Positions 1-9,201 are shown, counted from the first letter of the stretch. The stretch: DNA of 64,000 nt from Limobrevibacterium gyesilva (GCF_025989185.1 NZ_JAPDNT010000001.1:310001-374000); one strand, 5' to 3'. Notes: generated from the letters alone by a model not told the origin. A program made the numbers and translations.

Positions 1-639
1 CGCTTCCGGCACCGCGAGGTCGGCCGCCAACGTGGCAGGATGGCCGAACAGCACCAGCACACGGTCCGCGACTGCCAGTGCCTGGTCCAGGTCATGCGTC
101 GCCAGCAGCACCGTCGCCCCCCGCCGGCGCGCCCAACGCGCCGTCATCGTCGCCAATGATGCCCCGAGCTGTGGATCCGTTGATGCGAACGGCTCGTCCA
201 GCACCAGCAGATCCGGTGTGACCGCAAGCGCCCGCGCGAGCGCCGCCCGCCGGGCCATGCCAAGCGACAGCTCTCGCGGCATGTGGCCCCCCCCACCTGA
301 CAGGCCGACCTCGTCCAGCAATGTCGGAATGTCGGGCGCGGGCACCCCGTCGGTTGCCACCAGGCGCAGGTTATCGGCGACATTCAACCACGGGGCCAGC
401 CGCGGCTCCTGGAAGACAACGCCAATGCGGCCGCGCCCTCGCCGCACTCGTCCAGTGAAGGCGGTGTCCAGCCCCAGCACGATTCGCAACGTCGTCGTCT
501 TGCCGACGCCGGATGGTCCGAACAGGGCGATGAATTCTCCGGGGGCGGCGCGAAACCGGACTTCGCGCAGCACCGTCGCCTGTCCGGCGTGAAAAGTCTT
601 CGCCTCAATGCAGACGTCAAGCGCCACGTCGCCAGGCAT
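1..639 (-). CDS. ABC transporter ATP-binding protein, SsuB/TauB type (3' end beyond window)
   Basis: ATPase subunit of a nitrate/sulfonate/taurine-class importer. The minus-strand frame is open from an ATG at 639 to the left edge, 213 codons, so the C-terminus is missing. Visible in order are a Walker A motif GPSGVGKTTT, a Q-loop (VVFQEPRLAPW), a Walker B (LLVLDEPFASTD) and an H-loop (LLATHDLD). The ABC signature is unusual: ELSLGMARR where LSGGMRQR is normal, so the second Gly is Leu-flanked rather than the usual GG pair. The start overlaps the permease 3' end by 23 bp, which implies translational coupling. Assignment to the SsuB/TauB class is secure; the substrate is not known. Confidence 0.88.
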   Translation of the reverse strand, partial: MPGDVALDVCIEAKTFHAGQATVLREVRFRAAPGEFIALFGPSGVGKTTTLRIVLGLDTAFTGRVRRGRGRIGVVFQEPRLAPWLNVADNLRLVATDGVPAPDIPTLLDEVGLSGGGGHMPRELSLGMARRAALARALAVTPDLLVLDEPFASTDPQLGASLATMTARWARRRGATVLLATHDLDQALAVADRVLVLFGHPATLAADLAVPEA

Positions 640-1438
640 TGGCCCGTTGCTCCCAAGGCTGCAGCAGCGCTGCCTCCACCACCAGCATGATCACTGCGAA
701 CACCAGGCCATAGGCCAGGATGCCCGCAACGTTAAAGTTCTGAAAGAATAGGTTCAGAGCAAAGCCAACGCCGTTGGGCCGCCCCAGCAACTCAACGACC
801 AGAACGATCTTCCACGTGACCGACAATCCCCCACGGCCCGCCGCCGCGAGATAAGGCGCGAGTTGCGGCAGTATGATCCACCGGAGGCGCCGCAGCCGTG
901 GCAGACGATAGACGAACGCCACCTCCTCCAGCGCCGGATCGAGCGCGCGGGCCCCCTCGCGGACTGTCACCATCACCGTCGGTGCCTTGACGATTGCCAC
1001 CGCCAGCACCGCCGCCACCTCATTCAGCCCGACCCAGATATAGACCAGGATGACCACGACCAGCACCGGCAAGTTCAGCGCGATGGTCAACCACGGATCC
1101 ATCAATGCGTTGGCCCGTGCCGAACGTCCGGCAAAATATCCGGCAACACTGCCCGCCGCCATGGACACGCCGAACGCAACTACGACACGCAGCAGCGTGG
1201 CACCGATGTCTCGAGGCATGTCGCCGTCCAGCAGCGCGGTCCAGGCCACTCGCAGCACCTGTGCAGGCGAGGGCAGGAACTGCGGGGACGCAGCGAGGCG
1301 GGCGCCAATCCACCACAACACTGCGAACCCTGCCAGCGATACGAAGCGCCCGCCGACGGGCCACGAGAGGTTCGCCCAGCCCACCTTGCTCCAATTGGCA
1401 GTCGCCAGATTCGTCTTTGCGCCGCTCTCCGTCGTCAC
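617..1438 (-). CDS. ABC transporter permease, SsuC/TauC type
   Basis: Membrane subunit (273 aa, about the family norm) of the importer formed with its two neighbours. The sequence has a short cytosolic N-terminus, a first membrane segment (FAVLWWIGARLAA), several more hydrophobic helices and a BPD_transp_1-type EAA loop region around EEVAFVYRLPRLRRLRWIILP that docks on the ATPase. It begins 2 bp after the binding-protein stop and its end overlaps the ATPase start, so the three genes form one leftward operon. The substrate cannot be read from sequence. The location next to pqq-xox suggests a role in alcohol oxidation, but this is inference. Confidence 0.88.
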   Translation of the reverse strand: MTTESGAKTNLATANWSKVGWANLSWPVGGRFVSLAGFAVLWWIGARLAASPQFLPSPAQVLRVAWTALLDGDMPRDIGATLLRVVVAFGVSMAAGSVAGYFAGRSARANALMDPWLTIALNLPVLVVVILVYIWVGLNEVAAVLAVAIVKAPTVMVTVREGARALDPALEEVAFVYRLPRLRRLRWIILPQLAPYLAAAGRGGLSVTWKIVLVVELLGRPNGVGFALNLFFQNFNVAGILAYGLVFAVIMLVVEAALLQPWEQRANAWRRGA

Positions 1439-1440
1439 CG

Positions 1441-2466
1441 TCAGCCTTCGCGATCCGTGGCGCGCCAGAAAACCCCGGCGGGCAAGGCGTCGACGCCGCC
1501 CGTCGCCTTCTCCCCCCCGGTGCGCATCAGGATGTCAAGCAGCAGCTGCGCCGCGGCCTGTTGGGCGTTCACGGAGGGATGGCTGATCCCGGCAACAAAG
1601 CGCGCCCGCAATTGCGCGAATACGGTGTCATCTTCGGCGTCCATCAGCCTGCGGAGCGACTGCCACTCCGCATCGGATGTGGCGAGCAGATCCTCGGCTG
1701 CCCTGGCCGCGGCAAGGAAGCCATCGATCGCCGCTCGATGCTGCTCTGCCCAGTCCTCATGGAACACATAGCCGATCAAGGGCGTCGTCGCAGGCAGGCC
1801 CAGCGCCCCGGAGCAGTCGGCTACCGAGATCACCTCGCGACAACCGGCGGCGAGTAGCCGCGCCGCAAAGTTCCAGAACGTGAGCACTGCGTCGAGCTCG
1901 CCTTGTTCGAGCTTGGCACCCAGTAAGGGCGGTGCGCCGTAGACCACCCGGGCTGCGGCGGCGAGGTCGATCCCGGCGATGGAGCGGCCGGCTGCCTGCA
2001 CAACCAGCCAGGATTTGTCAGTCGGTCCACCAGCCACGCCGAGCCGGCGGTCCCGTAGCTCGCCAAGAGTGCGGATCGGGGCCTCGTGCCGCACCAGCAC
2101 CCCCCCCGTCGCTGCCGAGAACGGGGCAAAACACAATTTGGTCCCCGCGGCCCGCTGATTGGCCACGAACAGCCAGTCTGCAACGACCACATCAACCGCC
2201 CCGGCCATCAAGGCCACCCGGCCTGCATCGGTGTTGGCAAGCAGCGACGTCTGCAGCGCAATCCCATTCGGCGTGTCCAGCGCATGGCGGCGGACGACGT
2301 CGGCGATCCACTGCACGGTACCGAACTGGAGGACGCCCAGCCGGACCACCACACTCTCCGTTGCCGTCGCTCTCAGCGCCAAAGCCGGGCCGATGCTGGC
2401 AACTGCCGCGCGAAGCCACGCGCGCCGACTGGTCACGAGGTCCTCGATGTTCACGTTCGCTCCCAT
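1441..2466 (-). CDS. ABC transporter substrate-binding protein, SsuA/NMT1-like
   Basis: Periplasmic binding protein (341 aa) for the ABC importer encoded downstream. A twin-arginine-like stretch (TSRRAWLR) followed by a hydrophobic segment (AAVASIGPALALRA) indicates export. The body has the NMT1/SsuA layout, with an early ligand-binding strand (VVVRLGVLQFGTVQWIADVV) and a central hinge. The annotated start is the ATG at 2466. A GTG at 2454 is a good alternative because GGGAG lies 5 bp before it. It is divergent from the small secreted protein at 2610, so a 143-bp region holds both promoters. The ligand is unknown. Confidence 0.82.
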   Translation of the reverse strand: MGANVNIEDLVTSRRAWLRAAVASIGPALALRATATESVVVRLGVLQFGTVQWIADVVRRHALDTPNGIALQTSLLANTDAGRVALMAGAVDVVVADWLFVANQRAAGTKLCFAPFSAATGGVLVRHEAPIRTLGELRDRRLGVAGGPTDKSWLVVQAAGRSIAGIDLAAAARVVYGAPPLLGAKLEQGELDAVLTFWNFAARLLAAGCREVISVADCSGALGLPATTPLIGYVFHEDWAEQHRAAIDGFLAAARAAEDLLATSDAEWQSLRRLMDAEDDTVFAQLRARFVAGISHPSVNAQQAAAQLLLDILMRTGGEKATGGVDALPAGVFWRATDREG

Positions 2467-2609
2467 CCTGCCCTTATATCGGGATATCGGGCGTGGCTAC
2501 TGCGAGTGTCAGGTTGCGACGGAGCCACATTCTAACTGCACTCCGCCCGCCCGCACGATAGCCTGCCATCTGCACGATATCAGGATCCGCGACAGTCCGG
2601 AGTGTCATC

Positions 2610-2960
2610 ATGCGAACGCTGCTTCTTGGCGCCGTCCTGCTGCTGCCGATCACGGCACCGATCGGCGCCGCGGCTTTCGGCGAAACCGAGAACGATTACC
2701 CGACCGCCGCCCGCGCCGACTATGTGTTTGGTTGCATGAACGTGAACGGCGGTACCCAGGATGCCCTGCTGCGTTGTTCATGCGCGATCGACGTCATTGC
2801 CTCGATCCTTCCGTATGCGCGCTACGAGGCCGCAGAAACTGTGATGCGCATGAGCCACGACAGCGGCTATCTCGGCAGCATGTTCCGTACTGGCCGAGCC
2901 CGGGACAATCTGCGAGATCTGCGTGAGGCCCAAGCGGAAGCCGAGGTGCGCTGCTTCTGA
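2610..2960 (+). CDS. small secreted protein, conserved-looking, unknown function
   Basis: Protein of 116 aa with a clean Sec signal peptide (MRTLLLGAVLLLPITAPIGAAA) and a mature domain of about 90 residues. Three cysteines are visible (GCMNV, RCSCAID), plus one at the extreme C-terminus (VRCF), enough for two disulfides. A GGAG ribosome site lies 8 bp before the ATG. It is the first rightward gene before pqqA and is probably exported to the same compartment as XoxF. I do not recognise a named family. A role in periplasmic alcohol oxidation is only suggested by position. Confidence 0.7.
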   Translation: MRTLLLGAVLLLPITAPIGAAAFGETENDYPTAARADYVFGCMNVNGGTQDALLRCSCAIDVIASILPYARYEAAETVMRMSHDSGYLGSMFRTGRARDNLRDLREAQAEAEVRCF

Positions 2961-3276
2961 CGCTTGCGGCTGGCTGACGTCTCCAGACGCTACTGCACTT
3001 CGCAAAAGAACAAAACTGCGTGAAGTCCCCACGGCGCCCTCCCATGGACAAAATCGGAAATGCGATCCAGCCTCGCGTGAACATTGGCCAACGCCCTTTT
3101 CGACAGCGATCGGCGCCCCTCGTGATCGTCGGTAGCACTGAGGAGTCGCTTGACACGGACCGACAGGGCGCGCACCAGTAGCGTCGCTTCGCTTCCGGGA
3201 AATCTGGGAACGAATAGCCCCCGGAAAAGCATGCCCGAAATGCACGCAGTTGCAGTACGCACACGGGAGAAACCTA
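2961..3276 (+). promoter_or_regulatory. leader region of the pqq operon
   Basis: This 316-bp gap holds no convincing gene. It contains a consensus -35 hexamer TTGACA at 3150-3155, about 125 bp before pqqA, but no good -10 at 17-bp spacing. The promoter call is therefore weak. A ribosome site GGGAGA sits at 3265-3270. Confidence 0.35.
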
Positions 3277-3354
3277 ATGCCCTGGTCGAAACCGAAAATT
3301 CGTGAAATCTGCCTCTGTCAGGAAATCAACGGCTATATGCCGAGCGAGTTCTGA
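3277..3354 (+). CDS. pqqA: coenzyme PQQ precursor peptide PqqA
   Basis: Peptide of 25 aa that supplies the Glu and Tyr converted into PQQ. Ribosome site GGGAGA lies 6 bp before ATG 3277, and the TGA is at 3352-3354. The diagnostic Glu-x-x-x-Tyr is present as EINGY, with Glu16 and Tyr20, and the start MPWSKPKI resembles other PqqA peptides. The residues before Glu are CLCQ, giving a Cys12-x-Cys14 pair; I recall only one Cys there in methylotroph PqqA. The length is typical (about 22-29 aa). It is 29 bp upstream of pqqB. The gene is short enough to be missed by automatic gene finding. Confidence 0.93.
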   Translation: MPWSKPKIREICLCQEINGYMPSEF

Positions 3355-3383
3355 CGAGGATCCGGTCAGCCCTGCGGTGAACG

Positions 3384-4292
3384 ATGCCGCCATCGGGACT
3401 GACGGCGCTCATACTGGGAGCCGGGGCCGGTGGCGGAGTTCCGCAATGGAATTGTGCGTGCCGCGTGTGCCAATTGGTGCGGTCGGGGGATGCCCGTGTC
3501 TGCGCGAGCACGCAGGTTGGGGTCGCATTTTCTGCGGATGAGACGCACTGGTTGCTGGTCGGCGCATCGCCGGATCTGCGCCAACAGATCCTGAAAACAC
3601 CGCAGCTGCACCCAAGGGAAGGACCCCGGGACTCCCCGATTTTCGCTACCGCGCTGATCAGTGCTGATGTCGACGGCATCGCTGGCTTGCTTGTCTTGCG
3701 CGAGCAGCAGCGGTTGAGTGTTTTCGCACCTGGCCCCGTTCTCGAGGTGTTACGCAGAAACGCGGTCTTCGACGTACTCAATCCCGCCATGGTCGATCGT
3801 ATTCATGTCGCGCCACTGCATGCGGTCGACTGCGGATACGGGCTGACGCTGACCTTGTTGCCGATGCCCGGCAAGGTTCCGCTTTACCTGGAGGACCGCG
3901 CGGCCGAACAGCCGCAGGCGGCCCCGACCTATGCCGCACTGGTACAGGCGAACGGTCATCGCGTGATCGTGGCGCCCGCTTGTGCCGAGATCAGCGACAC
4001 GGTGCGGAGCCATCTTCGCCTCGCCGATGTCGTGTTCTTCGACGGCACGCTGTTCACCGACGACGAGATGATCACGGCCGGCGTCGGCACCAAGACGGGC
4101 CGCCGCATGGGCCATGTGCCGGTCAGCGGTGTGGGTGGCTCGCTCGAAGGCCTGGCGGACCTCCCGGCCCGCAAGATCTTCCTGCACATCAACAACACCA
4201 ATCCCCTGCTTCTCAACGGCTCGCCCGAGCGTCGACAGGCGGAGGAAGCGGGATTTGAAGTTGCATTTGACGGGATGGAGGTGCGCCTATGA
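3384..4292 (+). CDS. pqqB: PQQ biosynthesis protein PqqB
   Basis: Metallo-beta-lactamase-fold protein of 302 aa needed for PQQ synthesis. It is thought to hydroxylate the tyrosine of the cross-linked PqqA product. The N-terminal signature is clear: LILGAGAGGGVPQWNCACRVC, with the two Cys that follow PQWN in the family. The C-terminal HINNTNPLL motif, another PqqB hallmark, is also present. Length matches the family. The TGA overlaps the pqqC ATG by 4 bp. The chosen ATG at 3384 gives a 7-residue lead before the first beta-strand, as is normal. Confidence 0.95.
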   Translation: MPPSGLTALILGAGAGGGVPQWNCACRVCQLVRSGDARVCASTQVGVAFSADETHWLLVGASPDLRQQILKTPQLHPREGPRDSPIFATALISADVDGIAGLLVLREQQRLSVFAPGPVLEVLRRNAVFDVLNPAMVDRIHVAPLHAVDCGYGLTLTLLPMPGKVPLYLEDRAAEQPQAAPTYAALVQANGHRVIVAPACAEISDTVRSHLRLADVVFFDGTLFTDDEMITAGVGTKTGRRMGHVPVSGVGGSLEGLADLPARKIFLHINNTNPLLLNGSPERRQAEEAGFEVAFDGMEVRL

Positions 4293-5050
4293 CCGTCCTG
4301 TTCACACCCGAACAACTCGAAGAACGCCTTCGGACCGTCGGGGCCCAGCGCTATCATGACTTGCACCCGTTCCATCGGAAGTTGCACGGGGGCTATTGCA
4401 CGAAGGGGCAGGTTCAGGCGTGGGCGTTGAACCGCTACTACTACCAGGCGATGATCCCTTTGAAGGACGGGTCTCTCATCGGCCGTTGCGAGGATCCCAA
4501 CTTGCGTCGGGCCTGGCGCCGCCGGCTGGAGGATCATGACGGCTTCGATGGCGAGTCGGGCGAGAGTGAGGTGAGCCGAAGGCCAGGAGGTCTGGAGCGT
4601 TGGCTGGCACTGACCGACAGCCTCGGACTCGATCACGCGATGGTCGTCTCCACGCGCCGGATCTTGCCGGGCACCCGATTTGCCGTCGACGCCTATGTGC
4701 ACTTCGTGAGAGAGCGGAGCCTTCTGGAGGCCGTCGCGTCGTGCTTGACGGAGATGTTTTCGCCGAGGATCATCACTGAACGGATGGTCGGCATGCTGGC
4801 GCACTATGACTATATTACACGGGATACACTGGCCTACTTCGACAAGCGCCCGCCACAGGCGGCGCGTGACGCCACCTTCGCGCTTGATTACGTTAAGCGA
4901 CACGCCCGCACCCCCGATCAACAGCAGGCCGTGATCGCCGCGCTGGAGTTCAAGTGCAGCGTGCTGTGGTCAATGCTTGACGCCCTCGAATACAGCTATG
5001 ACACGCCCGGGCGCATCCCGCCTGGTGCGTTCGTGCCGCCCGATGCCTGA
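4289..5050 (+). CDS. pqqC: pyrroloquinoline-quinone synthase PqqC
   Basis: Cofactorless oxidase of 253 aa that performs the final ring closure and eight-electron oxidation of AHQQ to PQQ. Family hallmarks are YHDLHPFHRKLHGG near residue 20, the WALNRYYYQAMIPLKDG stretch, and a C-terminal helix ending at LDALEYSY. It is a stand-alone PqqC, not the PqqCD fusion of Methylorubrum. It overlaps pqqB by 4 bp and pqqD by 8 bp, so the whole set is translationally coupled. Confidence 0.95.
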   Translation: MTVLFTPEQLEERLRTVGAQRYHDLHPFHRKLHGGYCTKGQVQAWALNRYYYQAMIPLKDGSLIGRCEDPNLRRAWRRRLEDHDGFDGESGESEVSRRPGGLERWLALTDSLGLDHAMVVSTRRILPGTRFAVDAYVHFVRERSLLEAVASCLTEMFSPRIITERMVGMLAHYDYITRDTLAYFDKRPPQAARDATFALDYVKRHARTPDQQQAVIAALEFKCSVLWSMLDALEYSYDTPGRIPPGAFVPPDA

Positions 5051-5324
5051 TCCAGCCGCACCTTCGTCACGACCACGGCTGGCAGCGGGCGTGCGCCTGA
5101 CGTTCGATACCAGGCGCGGGATATGGCTCTTGCTGTGCCCCGAGCGGATTATAGAGCTGGATGGACCCGCCAACGAGATCCTGAGCCGGTGCGACGGGCG
5201 GCGGTCAGTGGATGAGATCGTCGATGACCTGGTGGCCCGTTTTGTCGCCGAGCGTGCCGTTATCGAGGAGGACGTGAGAAGCATGCTGGCCGAACTTGCC
5301 GCCAAGCGGCTGGTGCAAATGTGA
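5043..5324 (+). CDS. pqqD: PqqA chaperone PqqD
   Basis: Small winged-helix (RRE-fold) protein of 93 aa that binds PqqA and presents it to the radical SAM enzyme PqqE. The ATG at 5043 lies inside the pqqC 3' end. The conserved stretch [30 protein letters not shown] and the following C-DG...VDEIV segment are typical of PqqD. The stop overlaps the pqqE GTG start by 4 bp. Confidence 0.93.
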   Translation: MPDPAAPSSRPRLAAGVRLTFDTRRGIWLLLCPERIIELDGPANEILSRCDGRRSVDEIVDDLVARFVAERAVIEEDVRSMLAELAAKRLVQM

Positions 5325-6442
5325 CAAAGGACATGCCGGCAGAGGCGCTCCCGGCGCCGCTCGGCTTGCTCGCAGAGCTGACACATCGCTGCCCGCTCGC
5401 CTGCCCCTACTGCTCGAACCCGACCACGCTCGAAGGCCGCGGCGCCGAGCTGGATACCGCTACCTGGACGCGCGTATTCGGACAAGCTGCGGCCCTTGGC
5501 GTTCTGCAGCTTCATCTATCGGGCGGCGAGCCCGCCGCGCGGAGCGATCTCGTGGATATTACCGCAGCTGCTTCTGCAGCCGGCCTTTACACCAACTTGA
5601 TCACATCGGCGATCGGGATCGACCGCGCCCGGCTGCTGCGGCTGAAACAAGTCGGACTGGACCATGTGCAGGTGTCGCTGCAGGACGTGGACGCAGACTC
5701 GGCAGACACCATCGCCGGGTATCCCGGTGGGCATGTGCGCAAGCTCGCCCTGGCGGAGGCGGTGGTAGAGGCCGGGCTCGCGCTGACCATCAACGCCGTA
5801 ATCCACCGAGCCAACATCACGCGGGTCGACCGGATCGTCGCCCTCGCCGTTGCTTTGGGTGCGGGGCGCGTGGAGATCGCACATGTCCAGTACTATGGCT
5901 GGGCCCTTCGCAACCGCGGCGCGCTGATGCCAACCCGTGAACAGGCCATGACGGCCGCCGGCGAGCTTGGCGCCCTCCGCCACGAATACGAGGGCCGGAT
6001 CATCATCGATGCCGTTCTTCCCGACTACTATGCACGCCGGCCCAAGGCCTGCGTGGGCGGCTGGGGGCGGCGCTCGCTGAATGTCACCCCATCCGGGCGC
6101 GTATTGCCGTGCCATGCCGCCGAGACCATTCCCGGACTTGAATTCTGGTCAGTGCGCGACCATCCCCTGGAAGAAATATGGGTTGCCTCCCCTGCCTTCC
6201 GCGCCTTCCGCGGCACCGGCTGGATGCGCGAGCCATGCCGTTCCTGCGACCGGCGGGAGATCGATTTCGGTGGGTGCCGATGCCAGGCCCTCGCCATCAC
6301 CGGCGATGCCGCCGCGACCGACCCCGCCTGCGACCTCTCATCCCATCATCTCGCGATGGCCGCACTGGCGGAGCAAGAGGCCGCGGCGCACGAAATCCGC
6401 TACGCCTATCGCGGACGCCCCGTCGCTAGGGTGCGCCCCTAG
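5321..6442 (+). CDS. pqqE: radical SAM enzyme PqqE
   Basis: Catalyses the Glu-Tyr carbon-carbon crosslink in PqqA, the first step of PQQ synthesis. The radical SAM motif CPLACPYC places three Cys at about residues 24, 28 and 31. A SPASM domain with additional Cys ([33 protein letters not shown]) follows after residue 240 and binds auxiliary Fe-S clusters. Length is 373 aa, as in the family. The start used is the GTG at 5321, coupled to pqqD; an ATG at 5333 is also possible. No pqqF/pqqG protease gene follows, so PqqA trimming must use a protease encoded elsewhere. Confidence 0.95.
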   Translation: MTKDMPAEALPAPLGLLAELTHRCPLACPYCSNPTTLEGRGAELDTATWTRVFGQAAALGVLQLHLSGGEPAARSDLVDITAAASAAGLYTNLITSAIGIDRARLLRLKQVGLDHVQVSLQDVDADSADTIAGYPGGHVRKLALAEAVVEAGLALTINAVIHRANITRVDRIVALAVALGAGRVEIAHVQYYGWALRNRGALMPTREQAMTAAGELGALRHEYEGRIIIDAVLPDYYARRPKACVGGWGRRSLNVTPSGRVLPCHAAETIPGLEFWSVRDHPLEEIWVASPAFRAFRGTGWMREPCRSCDRREIDFGGCRCQALAITGDAAATDPACDLSSHHLAMAALAEQEAAAHEIRYAYRGRPVARVRP

Positions 6443-6773
6443 GTGCGGCATGTCCCACCAGGCGCGGCGTTTCCGGAAAATGTCAATTGCGGTCGCCAAG
6501 AGGAGTGCTCTAGCATCTGTGTGATCCCCGGCTTCAAGGGTATCCGCGGTTCGGGAGGGCGGATATCTCTTCGCAGTCGGCTGCAGGACAAATGCGCAAG
6601 CATGAACGCTCGCAAAAAGCGCGGGATGTCTTTCGGGGCCCTGCCACTGCCTGGATCCGACGTGACACGCTGACGGGGATGTCTACCTGACCGATCTTTT
6701 GGCGACCTGTCCGCAATGGCGTACTCGACACCCACGCCGACGGCGGCCGCAGAACATCCTCGGGAGATGGCGG
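6443..6773 (+). promoter_or_regulatory. xoxF leader/promoter region
   Basis: A 331-bp stretch between pqqE and xoxF without a convincing gene. A 76-codon reading frame starts at 6443 but has no ribosome site and no recognisable motif. The region probably carries the xoxF promoter, and a GGGAG ribosome site lies at 6762-6766. I could not identify a specific regulator site. Confidence 0.3.
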
Positions 6774-8591
6774 ATGCGTCGTTTTTCCACAAAATTGATG
6801 CTGGCGGCGGGCGTGTCACTGTCGGCAGCTTCGTTCGCGGGTCCGGCCGCGGCGCAGGAAGATCTGCTGAAGATGCAGGCAAATTCTGCTGACTGGGTCA
6901 TGCCGACAGGCACTTATGACAACCATCGCTACAGCGCCCTCAAACAGATCACAGCCGACAATGTCGGCAAGCTGCAGGCCGCTTGGACATTCTCGACGGG
7001 GGTGCTGCGCGGACATGAAGGCGCCCCGCTGGTGATCGGCGACGTCATGTATGTGCATGCGCCGTTCCCTAACACCGTGTATGCACTCGACCTGAACCAC
7101 GATGGCCGGATCCTCTGGAAATACGAGCCCAAGCAGGATCCCAACGTCATTCCCGTGATGTGCTGCGACACCGTAAACCGCGGTGTGGCCTACGGCGATG
7201 GCAAGATCATTCTCCATCAGTCCGACACGACCGTTGTCGCCTTGGACGCCAAGAACGGCGCAGTAGCCTGGTCCGCAAAGGACGGTGATCCCGGCAAAGG
7301 CGAAACCGGAACATCGGCGCCCATGATCGTCAAGGACAAGGTGTATATCGGCGTCTCCGGAGGCGAGTTCGGCGTTCGCAGTTGGCTCTCCGCCTACTCC
7401 TTGAAGGACGGCACGCTGCTGTGGCGCGCCTACTCGATGGGTCCGGACAAGGAAATCATGGTCGATCCCGAGAAGACGACACAACTCGGCAAACCCGTCG
7501 GCCCGGACTCCAGCCTGAAGACCTGGCAGGGCGATCAGTGGAAGATCGGCGGCGGCGCGACCTGGGGATGGTACTCCTACGACCCGCAGCTCAACCTGAT
7601 CTACTACGGCTCCGGCAATCCTTCGACGTGGAATCCGCGGCAGCGCCCGGGCGACAATAAATGGTCGATGACGATCTGGGCGCGCGATGCCGACACCGGC
7701 ATGGCGAAATGGGTCTACCAGATGACGCCACACGACGAATGGGACTACGACGGCATAAATGAGATGATCCTCGCCGACCAGCAGATCGGCGGACAAATGC
7801 GGCAGACGCTGGTTCACTTCGACCGCAACGGGTTCGGCTACACCCTGGACCGCGCAACTGGTGAGCTGTTGGTGGCGGCGAAATACGACCCGGCGGTCAA
7901 CTGGGCCAGCAAGGTCGACATGGACAAGAGCAGCCCAACCTATGGACGCCCGATGGTGGTGTCGCAGTACTCGACCGACCGCAATGGCGAGGACGTCAAC
8001 ACCGCCAATGTGTGCCCTGCCGCCCTGGGTACCAAAGACGAACAACCGGCGGCCTACTCGCCCGATACCGGCTTGTTCTATGTCCCAACCAACCATGTCT
8101 GTATGGACTACGAGCCATTCCGTGTGTCCTATACGGCGGGCCAGCCCTATGTCGGCGCGACTCTTTCCATGTATCCGCCGAAGGGCGAAACCAACATGGG
8201 GAACTTCATCGCGTGGGATGCGAAGCAGGGGAAGATCGTCTGGTCGGATCCTGAGCAGTTCTCGGTCTGGTCTGGCGCTCTGGCGACGGCTGGTGGCGTG
8301 GTGTTCTACGGCACGTTGGAAGGCTACTTGAAGGCGGTCGACGCTAAAACCGGGAAGGAGTTGTACCGCTTCAAGACTCCGTCCGGAATCATCGGCAATG
8401 TCATGACATATCAGCATGGCGGCAAGCAGTATGTTGCCATCCTGTCTGGGGTAGGCGGATGGGCCGGAATCGGTTTGGCCGCCGGCTTGACCGATCCGCA
8501 TGCAGGTCTGGGTGCGGTGGGCGGTTACGCCGCGCTGAATAACTACACGGCCCTCGGAGGCCAATTGACCGTATTCGCGTTGCCCAACTGA
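6774..8591 (+). CDS. xoxF: lanthanide-dependent methanol dehydrogenase XoxF
   Basis: Periplasmic PQQ quinoprotein of 605 aa that oxidises methanol, and often other short primary alcohols, using a rare-earth ion. It has a Sec signal peptide ([21 protein letters not shown]). Tryptophan-docking propeller repeats fill the chain. The vicinal disulfide Cys130-Cys131 ([11 protein letters not shown]) caps PQQ. The active-site motif is [12 protein letters not shown]. Asp324 is the catalytic base. Asp326, two residues later, is the extra acidic ligand that marks lanthanide enzymes; calcium MxaF has Ala there. The ATG at 6774 follows GGGAG by 7 bp and gives a normal signal peptide. Upstream pqqABCDE makes the cofactor; downstream xoxG and xoxJ take the electrons and assist. 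Confidence 0.95.
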   Translation: MRRFSTKLMLAAGVSLSAASFAGPAAAQEDLLKMQANSADWVMPTGTYDNHRYSALKQITADNVGKLQAAWTFSTGVLRGHEGAPLVIGDVMYVHAPFPNTVYALDLNHDGRILWKYEPKQDPNVIPVMCCDTVNRGVAYGDGKIILHQSDTTVVALDAKNGAVAWSAKDGDPGKGETGTSAPMIVKDKVYIGVSGGEFGVRSWLSAYSLKDGTLLWRAYSMGPDKEIMVDPEKTTQLGKPVGPDSSLKTWQGDQWKIGGGATWGWYSYDPQLNLIYYGSGNPSTWNPRQRPGDNKWSMTIWARDADTGMAKWVYQMTPHDEWDYDGINEMILADQQIGGQMRQTLVHFDRNGFGYTLDRATGELLVAAKYDPAVNWASKVDMDKSSPTYGRPMVVSQYSTDRNGEDVNTANVCPAALGTKDEQPAAYSPDTGLFYVPTNHVCMDYEPFRVSYTAGQPYVGATLSMYPPKGETNMGNFIAWDAKQGKIVWSDPEQFSVWSGALATAGGVVFYGTLEGYLKAVDAKTGKELYRFKTPSGIIGNVMTYQHGGKQYVAILSGVGGWAGIGLAAGLTDPHAGLGAVGGYAALNNYTALGGQLTVFALPN

Positions 8592-8613
8592 CCCTTCCGC
8601 GGCGCACTGAAGC

Positions 8614-8653
8614 GGAGGCCGGCGCTCAAGTAGATCCCGAAGTGCCGGCCTCC
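8614..8653 (+). other. strong intercistronic hairpin between xoxF and xoxG
   Basis: Perfect 10-bp stem, GGAGGCCGGC at 8614-8623 pairing with GCCGGCCTCC at 8644-8653, with a 20-nt loop. No T-tract follows, so it is more likely an mRNA-stabilising or processing element, or an attenuator, than a rho-independent terminator. It lies only 17-27 bp before the xoxG start. Confidence 0.55.
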
Positions 8654-8679
8654 TGTACTGCCCGCGACCGAGGAAACGC

Positions 8680-9201
8680 GTGGTGAAAATGCCGCCGACC
8701 GTTACGAAGGCCATTTTCCTGCTGCTCCTGGTGAACGTCGCGGCGGCGCGCGCGGACGGGGCCGGTGATCCCGCCGCGATAACATCCGAAGGCGGGAAAT
8801 ATCTCGACAAGGACGGCAACCCGACCTTCAAGATCGGTCCGGACGGCAAAGTCGACTACTACAGCTATGCCGGCTTTGTGCGATATTCTGCAAACTGCTT
8901 GGCATGCCATGGGCCCGACGGCCTGGGCTCCACCTACGCGCCGTCGCTCGTCGACGCCATGAAGCGGCTCAGTTACGGGGACTTCCTCGCGACCGTCGCC
9001 GGCGGAAAGCGCGATGTGTCGACCGCGCAAACGCTGGTCATGCCGGGGCTTGCTGAGAACAAGAATGTCATGTGCTACATTGACGCGATCTACGTGTATC
9101 TCCGGGGCCGGGCCGATGACGCAATTCCCCGCGGGCGCCCGTCACTGCATGACGACAAGCCCCCGGCCTACGCGATCGCTGAGAACGAATGCATGGGTTG
9201 A
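8680..9201 (+). CDS. xoxG: four-cysteine c-type cytochrome, XoxG-like electron acceptor
   Basis: Periplasmic monohaem cytochrome of 173 aa, the probable direct electron acceptor of XoxF. It has a signal peptide (AIFLLLLVNVAAARA) and a single haem site CLACH at about residues 73-77. Two further Cys occur at NVMCYID and at the C-terminal NECMG. This pattern matches the methanol-metabolism-related four-cysteine cytochrome family. MPGLAENK may supply the axial Met. The start is ambiguous: GTG 8680 and GTG 8683 both follow GAGG at a good distance, while ATG 8689 is further away. It lies 88 bp after xoxF. Confidence 0.86.
   Translation: MVKMPPTVTKAIFLLLLVNVAAARADGAGDPAAITSEGGKYLDKDGNPTFKIGPDGKVDYYSYAGFVRYSANCLACHGPDGLGSTYAPSLVDAMKRLSYGDFLATVAGGKRDVSTAQTLVMPGLAENKNVMCYIDAIYVYLRGRADDAIPRGRPSLHDDKPPAYAIAENECMG

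Noticed and set aside
6443-6673. 76-codon frame between pqqE and xoxF.
   Set aside because: No ribosome site and no recognisable feature; more likely promoter and leader sequence.
6816-8849. Very long open frame antisense to xoxF (677 codons).
   Set aside because: xoxF on the other strand has every family motif; the antisense frame is a high-GC shadow with no recognisable domain.
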